From an uncultured Collinsella sp. (GTDB lineage Bacteria > Actinomycetota > Coriobacteriia > Coriobacteriales > Coriobacteriaceae), in contig UQIK01000010.1 in NCBI GenBank assembly GCA_900541125.1, positions 11,925 to 75,924 on the forward strand: a DNA stretch of 64,000 bases, written 5' to 3'. The translations under genes were made by a program, and so were the position numbers. The notes beneath the pieces are model-generated. The model had not been told where the DNA came from. It searched no databases and saw only the letters and a list, made by a program, of their open reading frames with translations. This document shows, piece by piece, positions 63,217 through 64,000 of the stretch. Position 1 is the stretch's first letter. Each line of letters starts with the position of its first letter.

Positions 63217-63933
63217 ATGGCAGACGCAGAGAGCAACCTCGTTCCCTCCGAAGCAGCCGACCAGGTCGAGGTCGCGCTCGAAACGCAGGCCGCAGCCGAC
63301 GACGGCATCCTGTACCTCAACGAGTACCAGTACGAAAACGACCTGGTCACCGACTTCGCCCGCCTGGTCGCCTCGCCCAGGCGTCGCGGCTCGCTGTATG
63401 TCGCCGCCGCGATTGCCGCGCTCATCGGCATCGGCATGCTGGTGGCCGGCGGCAACTGGATCAAGTTTGGCGTCGTCCTGATCGTATTCGGCGCCTTTTT
63501 GGCCTGGTGGAGCAAAAACCTGCACCACACCCTCGCCCGCGACTTTATCGACGCCGTCGAGGCCGACGAGTCCATGGGTGGCCGCTATCGCCGCGTCGCT
63601 GCCAACGAGGACGGCCTGATGGTTTGGGGCAAGAGCGGCAAGTCGCAGTTCTTCCCGTTTGAAAAGCTCGACCACGTGCTCGACGGCGAGCGCATCTTTG
63701 TGGCCATGTTCGCCGACCAGGGCGTGACGATCCCCAAGGACACCTTTGTCCGTGGCGATGCCGAACAGTTCGGTCCCTTCCTCAAGGCCCGTATCAACAA
63801 AAAACTCCGCATCGAGACCAAGAAGAAGAAAATGAAGGCCGAGAAGGCCGCCGCCGAGGCCAAGCAGGGCAACAAGCCCCAGGAGACCAAGGGCAAGCAG
63901 CGCAAGCAGAAGAAGGACAAGAAGAAGCGCTAA
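63217..63933 (+). CDS. YcxB-like membrane protein with Lys-rich tail
   Basis: This 238-residue protein has an acidic N-terminus, two adjacent membrane helices (about 63-100: LYVAAAIAALIGIGMLVAGG, FGVVLIVFGAFLAWW), a YcxB-like domain (GLMVWGKSGKSQFFPFEKLDHV, TIPKDTFVRGD) and a strongly basic C-terminal tail of about 40 residues rich in Lys and Glu. Function unknown. ATG 63217 has AGGAG and AAAGAG upstream. It is divergent from dnaX. Confidence 0.75.
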   Translation: MADAESNLVPSEAADQVEVALETQAAADDGILYLNEYQYENDLVTDFARLVASPRRRGSLYVAAAIAALIGIGMLVAGGNWIKFGVVLIVFGAFLAWWSKNLHHTLARDFIDAVEADESMGGRYRRVAANEDGLMVWGKSGKSQFFPFEKLDHVLDGERIFVAMFADQGVTIPKDTFVRGDAEQFGPFLKARINKKLRIETKKKKMKAEKAAAEAKQGNKPQETKGKQRKQKKDKKKR

Positions 63934-64000
63934 GGCCAAGCCAGAGGTTGATTTCCGATCTCAGCCGAACACATTGAGTGAATAGGCCGTTCCCGCAGCT

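Overview
The window is about 60% GC and looks like a chromosome segment of a gut Coriobacteriia, most likely a Collinsella (C. aerofaciens-like). The reasons are Actinobacterial-style housekeeping genes (recR-ybaB-dnaX, mfd, nth), anaerobic metabolism (pyruvate:ferredoxin oxidoreductase, carbamate kinase, rubrerythrin, an L-lactate-type dehydrogenase), a mannose-family PTS, and many hairpin repeats between genes. The genus is inferred from gene content and style, not from a database search. No rRNA, CRISPR array, prophage or transposase gene was seen. There is one tRNA (Asp).

Layout. 1-1.8 kb: end of an M16 metalloprotease. 2.1-2.7 kb: hicAB toxin-antitoxin pair. 2.8-5.6 kb: formyl-THF cyclo-ligase, metA and a lactate/2-hydroxyacid dehydrogenase. 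5.7-20.4 kb: a carbohydrate/Amadori-sugar region with three SIS-domain (FrlB-like deglycase) genes, three GntR/UTRA regulators, a mannose-family PTS (IIAB-IIC-IID), a DMT exporter, a HAD phosphatase, a YitT protein and recQ. 20.4-30.9 kb: acetyltransferase, threonine aldolase, PAP2 phosphatase, mfd, nth, an ABC exporter and rmuC. 31-36 kb: small membrane proteins, rubrerythrin, a MutY-like glycosylase with an Rrf2 regulator, tRNA-Asp and a phosphodiesterase. 36-44.4 kb: two LytS/LytTR two-component systems (one coupled to a glycosyltransferase), an Atg22-like MFS protein and a Zn-dependent phospholipase-C-like protein. 44.5-54.2 kb: amidohydrolase with permease, C39-like peptidase, carbamate kinase, nifJ. 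54.6-64 kb: an FHA/Ser-Thr kinase/membrane-protein operon, recR-ybaB, dnaX and a YcxB-like protein.

How the genes work together. The PTS genes and the SIS gene at 13-16.8 kb are in the order expected of a fructosamine (Amadori product) uptake and deglycation operon, like the gfr system of Salmonella. Each of the three SIS genes or operons has its own candidate operator: GTTCTAT repeats for SIS1, an ACGT-N5-ACGT motif for the PTS operon, and GCATA repeats for SIS3. The ACGT motif also lies at the promoters of a GntR gene and of the DMT exporter, which suggests a small regulon.

The most unusual content lies between the genes. Several families of long hairpins recur. In two families the stems differ completely in sequence between copies yet pair perfectly or nearly so, while the other parts are conserved. 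This covariation points to selection on RNA (or cruciform) structure. The best candidates for something undescribed are the composite element at 9690-9972 and 18227-18448, and the 3' UTR element at 31645-31815 and 32545-32715.
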